Shown: positions 35,740 through 43,255, counted from the stretch's first letter. The stretch: 43,255 bases of DNA from Brenneria bubanii (GCF_022378355.1 NZ_JAKMAJ010000021.1:1-43255); one strand, 5' to 3'. The notes: generated from the letters alone by a model not told the origin. Translations and numbers: made by a program.

Positions 35740-36521
35740 TCTTCCACCTTTCTGATTCAGTTAAAATTAAGGTAAATAAAGTGCGCCGTTTACCGGTATT
35801 CCGGATGGGCCTTGATGGTTATGTATAGGTTGCATGAGTCTCTTTTCATTCATGTTACGCCGTTACTCAGTTTGGGATTACTGAATAAAGATAAAAAGGG
35901 ATGAATGCCGCTGCGCTGTTTATGTTTTTAGCCATCGCAAGATAAGCAGCAGTAATCGTGCCAAATATGCATAGACTTGTTCTTTTATCGCTTTTAATTT
36001 AAAAAACAATGACTTGTTTTGAATGGTTATGCATTATTTATGCATTTGTACGTTGGCGTCGCTATAGGCAAAAGGGGCGTAGTCAAGGTGAAAGGTTAAA
36101 TATATTCAATCCAGGCGACGGCGAAAAACGGCATTACATACTTGCCGCCGCCTTTAGGCGGTCTGGATCGGTTACGGCGTTGCACCAAAATATGATGTTG
36201 AAAAGGTCATTAATGGTGCACGCCGCCATATTGCACCACCATGTATCAAATTGCGCTGGCCATCATGGTATTCCGGCGGCGGTATACGGTTGAGGTTATT
36301 ACGCGTATGTTCGGTCAGTGCATGGAGCCGCGTTGGTTGGCGTCATTTTATCGGCCTATACTCAATCCGATGGCGCTTTGCCGGGGCTCGCCCTACAGAA
36401 GAGGCGGTTCGTCCGTTGGAGCCAGCGAGGGCGGTCGCCGCTTCGATACTGGCAATTATCATAAGTCTTGGTCGCCTACGGCATGCGCGCGCATAGCCGG
36501 GTCAAGATATTGGAAAACCCT
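35740..36521. other. long intergenic region before the MBL-fold gene
   Basis: About 780 nt. The first 250 nt are AT-rich and suit the promoter of the binding-protein operon. From about 36060 to 36520 several overlapping frames are open, some reading locally like protein (for example YGVAPKYDVEKVINGARRHI near 36170), but none has a start, domain or clear family. It could be a decayed gene. Confidence 0.4.
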
Positions 36522-37592
36522 ATGCTTTTATTACTGGCTGTCGTCATACTCGTGATTTATGTCTGGCTTCAGCAACCGCAGTATGCTTCGCCTGATGTGC
36601 ATCCAGCGTCGGCAACGCCGAACTTCCGCGATGGCCGCTTTCGCAATCAGATTGAACAACCGATTATCAGCCGTAACCAAAACTACTTTATGCTGTGGTA
36701 TCGTTTTGTTTTCGGTAAAGATCCCGGTGCGATCCCCGCTTCCCGCATCCCATCGCAAAAAACCGATCTGCATGCCCTGAACAAAACCGATAATGTGATT
36801 ATCTGGATGGGGCATTCCAGCTACTTTATTCAGATGGAGGGGCTGCGCTTTTTGGTTGATCCGGTATTCAGCGACAGTGCATCGCCGATCCCGGCAACCA
36901 ATACCGCTTTCAAAGGGAGCAATATTTATACGCCGCGGGATCTGCCCGAGATCGATTATCTGCTGATTACCCACGATCACTGGGATCATCTGGATTACCC
37001 CACTATCAAGGCGTTGCGCGCAAAAATTCGCCATGTCATTACCCCGACAGGCGTCGGTTCTTACTTTCTCAAATGGGGATTTTCACAGGAAAAGATCACG
37101 GAGGGCGGCTGGTTCAGCGTGGTGAACAAGGACGCATTGACCATCCATATTCTTCCTGCTCAACACTTTTCCGGTCGGCTGCTTAAGCGGAATCAGACCT
37201 TGTGGGGATCTTTTGCGCTGATAACCACGCGCCATCGCATTTATCTGGGCGGCGATAGCGGTTATGGTCCTCATTACAAAGAGATTGCCGAGCGTCTGGG
37301 CGGATTTGATATAGCCGTCATGGAGTGCGGGCAGTATGACCCCGCCTGGCCCCATGTTCACATGACGCCGGAGCAGACCGCTCTGGCGGCCGATGATTTG
37401 CATGCGCAGGCCTTGTTGCCCGTTCACCATAGCAAATTCAAGCTGGCGCATCATCGCTGGGATGGCCCGCTGGAGCGGATTTTTCAGGCTGCTCGCAATA
37501 AAGAATGGCGATTAATGACGCCACGTATTGGTGAAGATATCGCCATTGATGATTCTCGGCAGACATTCTCACCGTGGTGGCGGAGCCTGTGA
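36522..37592 (+). CDS. membrane-anchored MBL-fold metallohydrolase (NAPE-PLD/UlaG-like)
   Basis: A 356-residue metallo-beta-lactamase-fold hydrolase. An N-terminal hydrophobic helix (LLLLAVVILVIYVWL) anchors it in the inner membrane, probably facing the periplasm. The metal motif is THDHWDHLD (His151, His153, Asp155, His156), with further ligands in LPAQHFSGR, GGDSGYG and LPVHHSKFKL. The insert with WMGHSSYFIQMEGLRFLVDPVF is typical of the NAPE-PLD-like/UlaG-like group that cleaves phospholipid or lactone esters. The ATG at 36522 gives the membrane anchor directly; the frame is open to 36468. Substrate unknown. Confidence 0.85.
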   Translation: MLLLLAVVILVIYVWLQQPQYASPDVHPASATPNFRDGRFRNQIEQPIISRNQNYFMLWYRFVFGKDPGAIPASRIPSQKTDLHALNKTDNVIIWMGHSSYFIQMEGLRFLVDPVFSDSASPIPATNTAFKGSNIYTPRDLPEIDYLLITHDHWDHLDYPTIKALRAKIRHVITPTGVGSYFLKWGFSQEKITEGGWFSVVNKDALTIHILPAQHFSGRLLKRNQTLWGSFALITTRHRIYLGGDSGYGPHYKEIAERLGGFDIAVMECGQYDPAWPHVHMTPEQTALAADDLHAQALLPVHHSKFKLAHHRWDGPLERIFQAARNKEWRLMTPRIGEDIAIDDSRQTFSPWWRSL

Positions 37593-37727
37593 CCTGGCGG
37601 CCATGGCCCCCATATATCGCTGGGGAATAATGTGTCCGCTACCGGCGGTATGCGATAACATGAAGATCATGATTGCCGTGACGGTAAGCCGTTGAACGGA
37701 AGATAAACTGACTGGAGTTAACGTCTA

Positions 37728-38243
37728 GTGAAACTACTCATCGTTGTTGATATGCAAAATGGCGTATTTGTCGCGCCGCGCTATGATAGGCAAGGCCGGG
37801 TCAATTTGATCAACAAGCTGATATCGCAAGCGGATCAAACAATATTCATTCAGCATATTGAAGGCGAAATGGCTGAAGGCAGCGCATTATGGCAAATATT
37901 GTCGGATCTTGAGCGACCGGATAATGCTGTTTATGTTAATAAAACCGCCTGTGATGCCTTTTGGAACACTGAACTGGAAACTGTTTTTAAACGGTTAAAT
38001 GCCGATAGCTTCGTTATTTGTGGTTGCGCGACGGATTATTGTATCGACACCACAATAAAAGTCGGCGCCAGCAAAGGTTATGCCATCACCGTTGCTTCAG
38101 ACGCGCATACAACCTCTAACCGCACCTATGCGACGGCGCCACAGCTGATTGGTCAACATAATGAGGTTTGGGCGGAACTGAGTATTCCGGGAAATGTCAT
38201 TCAGGTGAAATCAACGGACAGCATCATCGCTGGATGGCGATAG
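37728..38243 (+). CDS. isochorismatase-family cysteine hydrolase
   Basis: A 171-residue cytosolic hydrolase with the family triad Asp8 (VVDMQNG), Lys72 (VNKTACDAF) and Cys105 (CGCATDYCID), including the non-proline bend before the cysteine loop. Members act on nicotinamide, biuret, ureidoacrylate and similar amides. The short length matches the single-domain group. The start is a GTG at 37728 with GGAG at 37714-37717. It follows the MBL-fold gene by 135 nt; co-transcription is possible. Confidence 0.86.
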   Translation: MKLLIVVDMQNGVFVAPRYDRQGRVNLINKLISQADQTIFIQHIEGEMAEGSALWQILSDLERPDNAVYVNKTACDAFWNTELETVFKRLNADSFVICGCATDYCIDTTIKVGASKGYAITVASDAHTTSNRTYATAPQLIGQHNEVWAELSIPGNVIQVKSTDSIIAGWR

Positions 38244-38767
38244 ACCGGTCTGCGCCCATGAGAGCGTCGTTTGCTTTCTGATGCGTTTCAGCGGTTTCAT
38301 CGACCAAGGTTGCGTTTGTATGGCGAGGTCGCTTTTGTCTCCCCGCGTCGCGTCTTCAACGGCAGTAAAAGATCGGAAGCATTATCCCATTGTCCGGCAA
38401 GGTGTGTGAGTATTGCCGTGCCGTGCCGTGTAAACCCAAACAAAGCCATAAGATATTGATCTGGGATGACTCTGAATTTCCCACTGATTGATATGACCGT
38501 TATCGTCAGCGGATACAGAATGATATATCACCATTTTCTTTGTAATATCATGAAAAATAATAATTAGTAAGAAATTATCTCCATATCCCCTGGTGGATGC
38601 GCCTGGCGCCGGTAATCTGGAATGGCTTGACGGACAAAAAAAAATCCTTTTCATTTAATCTGTTATCGCTTAGCTGCGTCTATACTCTCAGGTTACGCGT
38701 AAGTACCAATACGCCAGTATTTTCAGGAATACGCTCGTGTAATTCACTACTAATAGTCGAGAATATT
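38244..38767. other. intergenic region upstream of the sugar porter
   Basis: About 520 nt. A GCCGT motif repeats three times in tandem near 38417-38431. The last 250 nt are AT-rich and likely hold the transporter's promoter. A frame to 38597 extends the transporter upstream but lacks membrane-protein features. No other gene is seen. Confidence 0.4.
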
Positions 38768-40249
38768 ATGGATTCCCAGGATACACATTTATCTCAGACA
38801 GACGGACCCTCCCACGCGGAGCTTGTGAAGCAAAGGATTTTTTTTGTCGTGCTTGTTGCGACGATGGGATCACTGGCATTCGGATATGATACCGGTATTA
38901 TTTCAGGGGCATTGCCTTATATGTCCTCTCCCATGGCGGAGGGGGGGCTGGGGCTGAACTCCTTTACGGAGGGGCTGGTTGCGTCGTCACTGATTTTTGG
39001 CGCCGCGTTAGGTTCGTTTTTCAGCGGTTTTTTCTCCGACAAGTTTGGACGCCGTATCACGCTGCGCAGTCTCGCTATTGTATTTGTCGTCGGCTCTCTG
39101 GGAACCGCGCTGGCTCCCACGGTGCCGACAATGGTTGCTATGCGGTTTTTGCTGGGTATTGCAGTCGGCGGTGGTTCCTCGACCGTACCGGTGTTTATCG
39201 CGGAAATCGCGGGGCCGAAACTGAGAGCGCCTCTGGTAAGCCGTAATGAACTGATGATCGTCACCGGGCAGCTTGTTGCCTATGTGGTCAGCGCGTTACT
39301 CAGCTATTTGCTGCATGATGGGCATCTATGGCGCTATATGCTGGCGATTGCCATGGTGCCAGGCATCTTACTGTTTTTTGGCACCTTTTTTGTGCCGGTA
39401 TCACCGCACTGGCTTGTTTCTGAAGGTCGGCCGGAGGAAGCGAAAAAAATTCTCAAACGATTCCGTGCAACGCCGCGTGAGGTAAATAAAGAACTGACAC
39501 AGATGCGTAAACAGGCAAAACAAGCCGAACGCGGGCCGGATGTCATGACGCTTATTCGTGAAAAATGGGTTTTAAGACTGATGATTGTTGGGATTGGACT
39601 GGGCTTTGCCCTCCAGTTCACGGGCGTTAATGCGTTTATGTACTACACTCCGATTATCCTCAAATCCACCGGACTCGGCACCACTGCCGCCATTACCGCC
39701 ACTATCGGCAATGGCGTGGTTGCCGTTATCGCCGCCTTTGCCGGAATTTGGGCCGTGAGCCGTTTCTCGCGCCGAAGAATGCTGATCACCGGATTTATTT
39801 TTGTTATCTTTGCGCAGGTTTCGCTGGGCTTGGTGTTGTCTTTGTTACCTGCCGACATCACTCAAAGTTATATTGCGTTAGCCTGCATACTGCTCTTTCT
39901 GTTTTTCATGCAGATGTTTATCGCGCCGGTTTACTGGTTGCTGATGTCGGAATTATTTCCAATGCAACTCCGGGGACGGTTGACCGGAACCGCCATTTCG
40001 ATCCAGTGGATTTTCAACGCGTTAGTGGCTTTCAGTTTCCCACCGGTAATGGCATATGCCGGCAGCAAAACCTTTTTCATCTTCGCGGTGATTAATGTGG
40101 GTTCTTTACTGTTTATCATGCTTATGGTGCCGGAAACGCGGGGCAAAAGCCTGGAAGAAATCGAAACGCACATGCGGGAGAAATTTGGCGAGAAGCATGA
40201 GAATGTTACTCAGGATCTGTCGGCCAATGACAAGTCCAGTCCTGAATAA
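38768..40249 (+). CDS. MFS sugar porter (inositol/xylose-type)
   Basis: A 493-residue inner-membrane sugar:H+ symporter of the SP family with 12 segments. Signatures are GYDTGIISGALPYM in segment 1, the D-x-x-GRR loop motif (SDKFGRRITL) and its repeat (SRFSRRR), the QFTGVNAFMYYTPIIL substrate motif in segment 7 and PETRGKSLEEIE at the end. It is closest to the IolT/XylE/GalP branch. The ATG at 38768 begins a typical N-terminal tail; upstream in-frame codons are unlikely. No catabolic genes lie beside it, so the substrate cannot be assigned. Confidence 0.88.
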   Translation: MDSQDTHLSQTDGPSHAELVKQRIFFVVLVATMGSLAFGYDTGIISGALPYMSSPMAEGGLGLNSFTEGLVASSLIFGAALGSFFSGFFSDKFGRRITLRSLAIVFVVGSLGTALAPTVPTMVAMRFLLGIAVGGGSSTVPVFIAEIAGPKLRAPLVSRNELMIVTGQLVAYVVSALLSYLLHDGHLWRYMLAIAMVPGILLFFGTFFVPVSPHWLVSEGRPEEAKKILKRFRATPREVNKELTQMRKQAKQAERGPDVMTLIREKWVLRLMIVGIGLGFALQFTGVNAFMYYTPIILKSTGLGTTAAITATIGNGVVAVIAAFAGIWAVSRFSRRRMLITGFIFVIFAQVSLGLVLSLLPADITQSYIALACILLFLFFMQMFIAPVYWLLMSELFPMQLRGRLTGTAISIQWIFNALVAFSFPPVMAYAGSKTFFIFAVINVGSLLFIMLMVPETRGKSLEEIETHMREKFGEKHENVTQDLSANDKSSPE

Positions 40250-40660
40250 ACGGCGTTCTGGCAGGCGAGGTTTATTGGCTACGGGCTGAATGACTGACCG
40301 ATCGTTTCCGGGGGCGGCAATATGGCTCTTCCTTGGGGCGGAACCATCTAAAGCTCCTGCCGTTGTGGCCGAATGGATGGGGCGATTGGGTCAATCGCCA
40401 AATCAATAGTCGAACAGCGCGATGTAGTCATCGTCCCTGCGGCACGGGCAGGGCGTTATCAAGAGATGGTCGCAAGTGCTTCAGTTTTCGACCGCTGCTC
40501 AAACCGCGCGTGATGCCGGACTGCATCGTCATTACCGTGCAGGATATTCGGGTCTGTGGCGCTGTCAGGGAGGATTAAGCCGCAGCCGTTCGATTAACGC
40601 GCCGCCGTCGGCGGGCTGGATCCGACGGGAATAATGGGTAATGACTGACCGATAATAAGA
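40250..40660. other. intergenic region with a possible small remnant
   Basis: About 410 nt. A 46-codon frame at 40373-40513 reads plausibly (SIVEQRDVVIVPAARAGRYQ) but has no recognised family and no ribosome-binding site. It is probably a remnant or chance frame. Base composition is still that of the chromosome, dropping sharply beyond 40700. Confidence 0.35.
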
Positions 40661-40698
40661 AAGCCGGAAGGATCACATGATCGCTTCCGGCTTTTTTT
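40661..40698. terminator. strong intrinsic terminator, probably bidirectional
   Basis: AAGCCGGAAG (40661-40670) and CTTCCGGCTT (40684-40693) form a perfect 10-bp stem with an inner GATCA/TGATC stem. TTTTTTT follows on the plus strand and TTTCTTATT on the minus strand. It ends transcripts from the left and also serves the minus-strand gene that stops at 40708. Confidence 0.9.
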
Positions 40699-40707
40699 GT
40701 TAAAAAA

Positions 40708-41085
40708 TTACATATTAAATGGTGTCAACACTGTTTTATCCGGAGGCGAATAAAACATTACGAAACATCCAACACTGATCTCTTTTACACCCAACGCGTT
40801 AATAAATACGACATTATTATCTAGCTGTATAGTAATTACATCTTCTTCAATGGCAATGACTTTAGAGAAAATCTTATTCATCCCATTTTCAAAGAGAATT
40901 TTATGGCATGGAAAATCAGAGAGAATAATATTCTCACCCCATACATACTCAGTATCGAAATCTATTTCCACATCATAGCACTCTGATATACAAATCTTGT
41001 CGCCATTCCATTTAGCAACGCCACTACCCAATGAAGAGGAAAAGAAAATATTATCAATAATCTCTTCTGTTAATTTGATTTTCAT
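40708..41085 (-). CDS. hypothetical protein, candidate orphan immunity protein
   Basis: A 125-residue acidic, AT-rich protein that I do not recognise. It is predicted to be mostly beta strand (for example KICISECYDVEIDFDTEYVW and VITIQLDNNVVF), soluble, with no signal or membrane segment. It begins 5 nt after the stop of a toxin-tail-like fragment (41091-41205) and ends 15 nt from a terminator, the layout of an immunity gene after a polymorphic-toxin C terminus. Low GC unlike the rest of the window points to horizontal gain. The immunity role is inferred only from position and size. Confidence 0.5.
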   Translation of the reverse strand: MKIKLTEEIIDNIFFSSSLGSGVAKWNGDKICISECYDVEIDFDTEYVWGENIILSDFPCHKILFENGMNKIFSKVIAIEEDVITIQLDNNVVFINALGVKEISVGCFVMFYSPPDKTVLTPFNM

Positions 41086-41090
41086 ATATC

Positions 41091-41199
41091 TTATTTCATA
41101 AATGGCATCTGAATCACAAGATTATAAATATCCATGATGTTATTCCTAGCATCATAAATCCATCTCTCTTCATGATAACAATGCTCAACCAGACTATAA
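41091..41199 (-). pseudogene. toxin-tail-like coding remnant 2
   Basis: On the minus strand an open frame without a start reads SLVEHCYHEERWIYDARNN and on to IQMPFMK, ending with TAA at 41091-41093. It is too short for a protein but reads as the natural C terminus of one. It lies between a terminator-like hairpin and the 125-residue gene, as the tail of a displaced toxin module would. Family unknown. Confidence 0.4.
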
Positions 41200-41202
41200 A
41201 AT

Positions 41203-41242
41203 AAAAAACCGGAAGGATCGTTAGATTATTGCCAGTCTTTTT
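41203..41242 (-). terminator. terminator-like hairpin after the 194-residue gene
   Basis: On the minus strand AAAAAGACTGG pairs with CCGGTTTTTT (two wobble pairs), and the right arm runs into T-rich sequence. The right arm shares CCGGAAGGATC (plus strand, 41209-41219) with the intact terminator at 40661. Confidence 0.45.
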
Positions 41243-41253
41243 CATTTTTTGAT

Positions 41254-41838
41254 TCAAGATAACTTAATATCTTTAATATCCTTCCTTACATATTCTTTCG
41301 GAGGGAGATCCAATTCAGGATATAAATATTTTATTTGATTGTCGAAATTAATCCCTTCGGAAAAATACCTCACCAACCTTTTATTTATTTTTTCCACATT
41401 CCCATTCATACCAAGAAATTCAAATGAATAAAGAATATCCTGATGGGAAACAGGATCTAAATTTTTAATCAACACCTTGATTTTATTAGGGTTAAATGTT
41501 TTGTCATATTCAATTAGTTCAAGACCAAAAACGCCTGTACTTTCCCTTACGGATGAATAGCTAAGTCCAACTAGACCACGTTCTTTCTCATTAAATATAA
41601 CTTCCGACGTGATATTTCTATGAAATAGAGCGAGTAACCGATGTGCTGCAACTACAATGCAGAAAAGTATTTTTTCTTCATTCAGATTTATTTCTGCCCA
41701 ATCATCTTTATCTCTAAGAACATCAAAAAACTCCATTTGACAATCACCTCTCAACTGGGCAACAGTAAACCCAATCCCTTCTAAATAAATTGAAAAAACA
41801 GAATTCTCAACCAACTCTTTCTTCTTTATTTTGAACAT
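41254..41838 (-). CDS. candidate immunity protein (possibly Imm26-like)
   Basis: A 194-residue cytosolic protein with an N-terminal stretch (FSIYLEGIGFTVAQLRGDCQMEFFDV) that recalls the Imm26 family of polymorphic-toxin immunity proteins, in which a beta-rich opening of the form GDxFxIxLxxGxYxxGRV is followed by an FFD motif. The match is weak. The ATG at 41838 has GGGGGGAG just upstream. Its first 30 nt overlap the end of a toxin-tail-like frame that stops at 41807, the usual coupling of toxin and immunity genes. AT-rich. Confidence 0.5.
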   Translation of the reverse strand: MFKIKKKELVENSVFSIYLEGIGFTVAQLRGDCQMEFFDVLRDKDDWAEINLNEEKILFCIVVAAHRLLALFHRNITSEVIFNEKERGLVGLSYSSVRESTGVFGLELIEYDKTFNPNKIKVLIKNLDPVSHQDILYSFEFLGMNGNVEKINKRLVRYFSEGINFDNQIKYLYPELDLPPKEYVRKDIKDIKLS

Positions 41839-41980
41839 TTACTCCCCCCTTGGACCGGTGATCATCCGCAGCAGCCAAGAAATCATCTCTACATGGATTA
41901 TTTGGACCTATCGGGTTTTGTTTATTTGCTCTTCCTTCTAATCCACCAAGTTCTTCACACCTGACAGAGGGGATTAGGTA
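41807..41980 (-). pseudogene. toxin C-terminus-like remnant overlapping the immunity gene
   Basis: A 57-codon frame without a start ends at TGA 41807-41809 inside the first codons of the 194-residue gene. It reads as a folded-protein tail, with GRANKQNPIGPNNPCRDD and AAADDHRSKGGVN. Stop-start overlap of this kind is the rule between a polymorphic toxin's C-terminal domain and its immunity gene. The large N-terminal delivery part is absent, so this is a displaced tip fragment. The toxin family is not recognised. Confidence 0.5.
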
Positions 41981-43076
41981 TTAGCTATGTAACCATTCCT
42001 TTTTAAACGACACACTTTTCCATGAGGCGGTACGCCGTTTGGTCACCCATTGATTTAATTTTTCATCTTTAGGTCGGCCTGACTTAGGGTACTTAATTGG
42101 TACAAGTAACAATAGTGAAGCGAAATTTTCATCAAAGGTTGATTCTTTTTTTTATGGTTGAACGAATAATCAACTGTAATTAGTCCACTGATTTCTTCCG
42201 GCCATGCTAACTCACATCATTGTTTATCTTTTTTGTCAAAAATATAACCTTCACTGAAACTATCATTGTCGAAATTATATTTCGACAATGATAAAAAAAT
42301 TTTAATGGGAATGCTTCTTTATAGTTTCCATCAAATATCTCTTTGTTTAAAGGCCAGTCATAAGGTAAACATATTAAAAACTCTTGCTTGAGATGGGATT
42401 TGAAATGGCCAAATGTAAATAATAGCTTGTTGTTGTTTCCTTTCCCTACTAAAGCTGTCTTTAGCGTTGAATTGCCTAACGAGTACTCATCTGTAAGAAT
42501 TGGACCAACATTGTTAAAAATGTGTTCAATAATTCCGCTGCCTAATTCAGTGCTAATATTTATCTTTCCCAAAGAGGTTTTTGCTCCCTGATTTTTTAAA
42601 AAATAAATAATATTTTCTCTATTATATGAAATGGCTAGATCCAGAGCTGTGCAATTTAAATTTATTTGAAGTCTATTAATATCTGCACCATGATTAAGTA
42701 GCAGTTCAACAATATTTAAATGGCCTTCTTGACTGGCTAATATCAACGGTGATGTTTTTCCTCTAGGATCACCATCCACTGCCGCTCCTTTATTTAAAAG
42801 AAACTCAGCGACATGAAAGTGTCCTTTTACAGCTGTATTAGCCAGAGGGGTCATAAGATTATCATCTAGAATATCGATATTTATGCCTTCTGAAAGAAAA
42901 AAATGACACAGGTCGATATTTCCTGCAGCAGCTGCAATATGTAATAGTGACCGTCCTCTCCGTACTTCATGTAAAAGATGATTATGTGATTTTAGTGATG
43001 ACTTAACACCTTCAATATTTCCCTCATCGACCATATCGCAGATATGATATATATCAATATTAGAAGAACATACCAC
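41981..43076 (-). pseudogene. broken ankyrin-SUFU fusion, polymorphic-toxin immunity type
   Basis: The intact part (42207-43076, 289 codons) has about four ankyrin repeats (residues 10-165; RSLLHIAAAAGNIDLCHFFL, SPLILASQEGHLNIVELLL) and then the start of a suppressor-of-fused (SUFU) domain (LLFTFGHFKSHLKQEFLICL then PYDWPL). The frame is lost at a T7 run on the minus strand (42293-42299). In the other frame the domain continues (LSLSKYNFDNDSFSEGYIFD), crosses an in-frame TGA (42217-42219), reads ELAWPEEISGLITVDYSFN, shifts again in an A8 run (42146-42153) and ends FASLLLLVPIKYPKSGR to TAA 41981-41983. SUFU and ankyrin proteins are known toxin-immunity families. Start GTG 43076 with AGGAG upstream. 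Confidence 0.65.
42261..42293. repeat. perfect 14-bp inverted repeat inside the ankyrin-SUFU pseudogene
   Basis: TATCATTGTCGAAA (42261-42274) and TTTCGACAATGATA (42280-42293) are exact complements around TTATA. It lies beside the frameshift T run. No U-run follows on either strand, so it is not a standard terminator. Confidence 0.85.
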
Positions 43077-43089
43077 TATACATCTCCTC

Positions 43090-43180
43090 TTAAATCGCTT
43101 CCGGCTTTATTTGGCTTTTTCTTACCTTTTCGTATAGAGTGGCAATATGAACTAATTCTTCTATCAATACATCTTCACTA
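43090..43180 (-). pseudogene. C-terminal gene fragment cut by the right-hand IS
   Basis: From the IS edge inward on the minus strand, 29 codons read SEDVLIEELVHIATLYEKVR and on to KPEAI, ending with TAA at 43090-43092. The frame is amphipathic-helical and ends just before the Shine-Dalgarno of the ankyrin-SUFU gene, so it was the preceding gene of the same transcript. Family unknown; the front lies beyond the IS. Confidence 0.55.
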
Positions 43181-43255
43181 GGCTGTGTCCCTCAATAGAT
43201 TTTGATAGAATATCGTTCTGATTTTTCATGTAGATATCGCCATGGCTCGTTACGA
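43181..43255 (+). mobile_element. left end of an IS5-like insertion sequence with transposase start
   Basis: The terminal inverted repeat GGCTGTGTCCCTCAAT (43181-43196) is the exact complement of 60-75. The transposase ATG is at 43242 and begins MARY, as in many IS5-family enzymes. TA precedes the element (43179-43180). Both IS ends in the window belong to elements read in the plus direction. The sequence stops 14 nt into the transposase gene. Confidence 0.82.

Noticed and set aside
36009-36555. Several overlapping frames before the MBL-fold gene
   Set aside because: No start with a ribosome-binding site, no domain, and mutually exclusive frames. Recorded as intergenic or decayed.
40373-40513. 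46-residue frame after the sugar porter
   Set aside because: Reads plausibly but has no Shine-Dalgarno, family match or partner.
42207-43076. Treating the 289-codon ankyrin frame as an intact gene
   Set aside because: The SUFU domain continues in other frames downstream, so the present stop is the result of a frameshift.
43094-43108. Half of a terminator at the right edge
   Set aside because: The same bases code for the last residues of a gene fragment (KPEAI-stop), so a terminator role there is unlikely.
1-43255. Composite transposon or circular element bounded by two IS copies
   Set aside because: The interior consists largely of ordinary chromosomal genes (nhaA, mur operon, acuI) in enterobacterial context. 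The equal 75-nt IS overlaps look like assembly breaks. The two terminal 77-mers are different IS ends, so there is no terminal overlap to close a circle.
1-43255. tRNA, rRNA or CRISPR arrays
   Set aside because: No cloverleaf-like gene, rRNA stretch or regularly spaced repeat array was seen on either strand.

Overview
The window looks like a chromosomal segment of an enterobacterium, most likely a plant-associated member of the Pectobacteriaceae (Brenneria, Lonsdalea, Dickeya or Pectobacterium type). This rests on close resemblance to E. coli YdhP, DkgB, NhaA, MurR/MurQ/MurP and AcuI, together with a type-1-like fimbrial cluster. The genus is an inference. Both ends stop exactly 75 nt inside an IS5-like insertion sequence, so the window is probably a complete draft contig bounded by a repeated IS.

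Layout. (1) 1-5.2 kb: IS end, ydhP fragment cut by the IS, dkgB, a small gene remnant, an endonuclease/exonuclease/phosphatase protein, an ABM-domain protein, nhaA and an erythromycin-esterase-like protein. (2) 5.3-9.9 kb: a DUF3829 lipoprotein, then an M20 amidohydrolase with a DUF3311/SSS symporter pair, probably a peptide or acyl-amino-acid uptake and hydrolysis set. (3) 10.0-13.9 kb: the MurNAc recycling locus murR-murQ-murP, followed by a frameshifted serine-hydrolase remnant. (4) 13.9-23.6 kb: an AT-rich regulatory region with a 37-aa membrane peptide, an IprA/CRP-like regulator and a fimbrial operon (major pilin, chaperone, usher, and two tandem copies of a tip adhesin plus minor pilin cassette). 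(5) 23.6-26.8 kb: an AraC regulator divergent from a SnoaL-like protein, then acuR-acuI for acrylate/acrylyl-CoA handling. (6) 27.1-31.6 kb: an 11-residue-repeat lipoprotein, then a TetR repressor divergent from a two-gene Tat-exported hydrolase operon (ceramidase-like plus Ig-like/esterase). A perfect 10-bp-arm palindrome sits on that operon's predicted promoter. (7) 31.9-40.3 kb: an EAL-HDOD protein, a fold-III PLP decarboxylase with an orphan amino-acid-binding protein, an MBL-fold hydrolase, an isochorismatase-type hydrolase and a sugar porter. (8) 40.7-43.2 kb: a very AT-rich minus-strand island of what look like polymorphic-toxin leftovers. It holds two small candidate immunity genes, each directly preceded by a toxin-tail-like coding remnant, a broken ankyrin-SUFU immunity gene, and a further C-terminal fragment cut off by the right-hand IS.

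The most interesting regions are the toxin/immunity graveyard at the right edge, the TetR-controlled exported lipid-hydrolase-like pair with altered metal ligands, and the duplicated fimbrial tip cassette. All family calls come from reading the sequence; no database search was possible.
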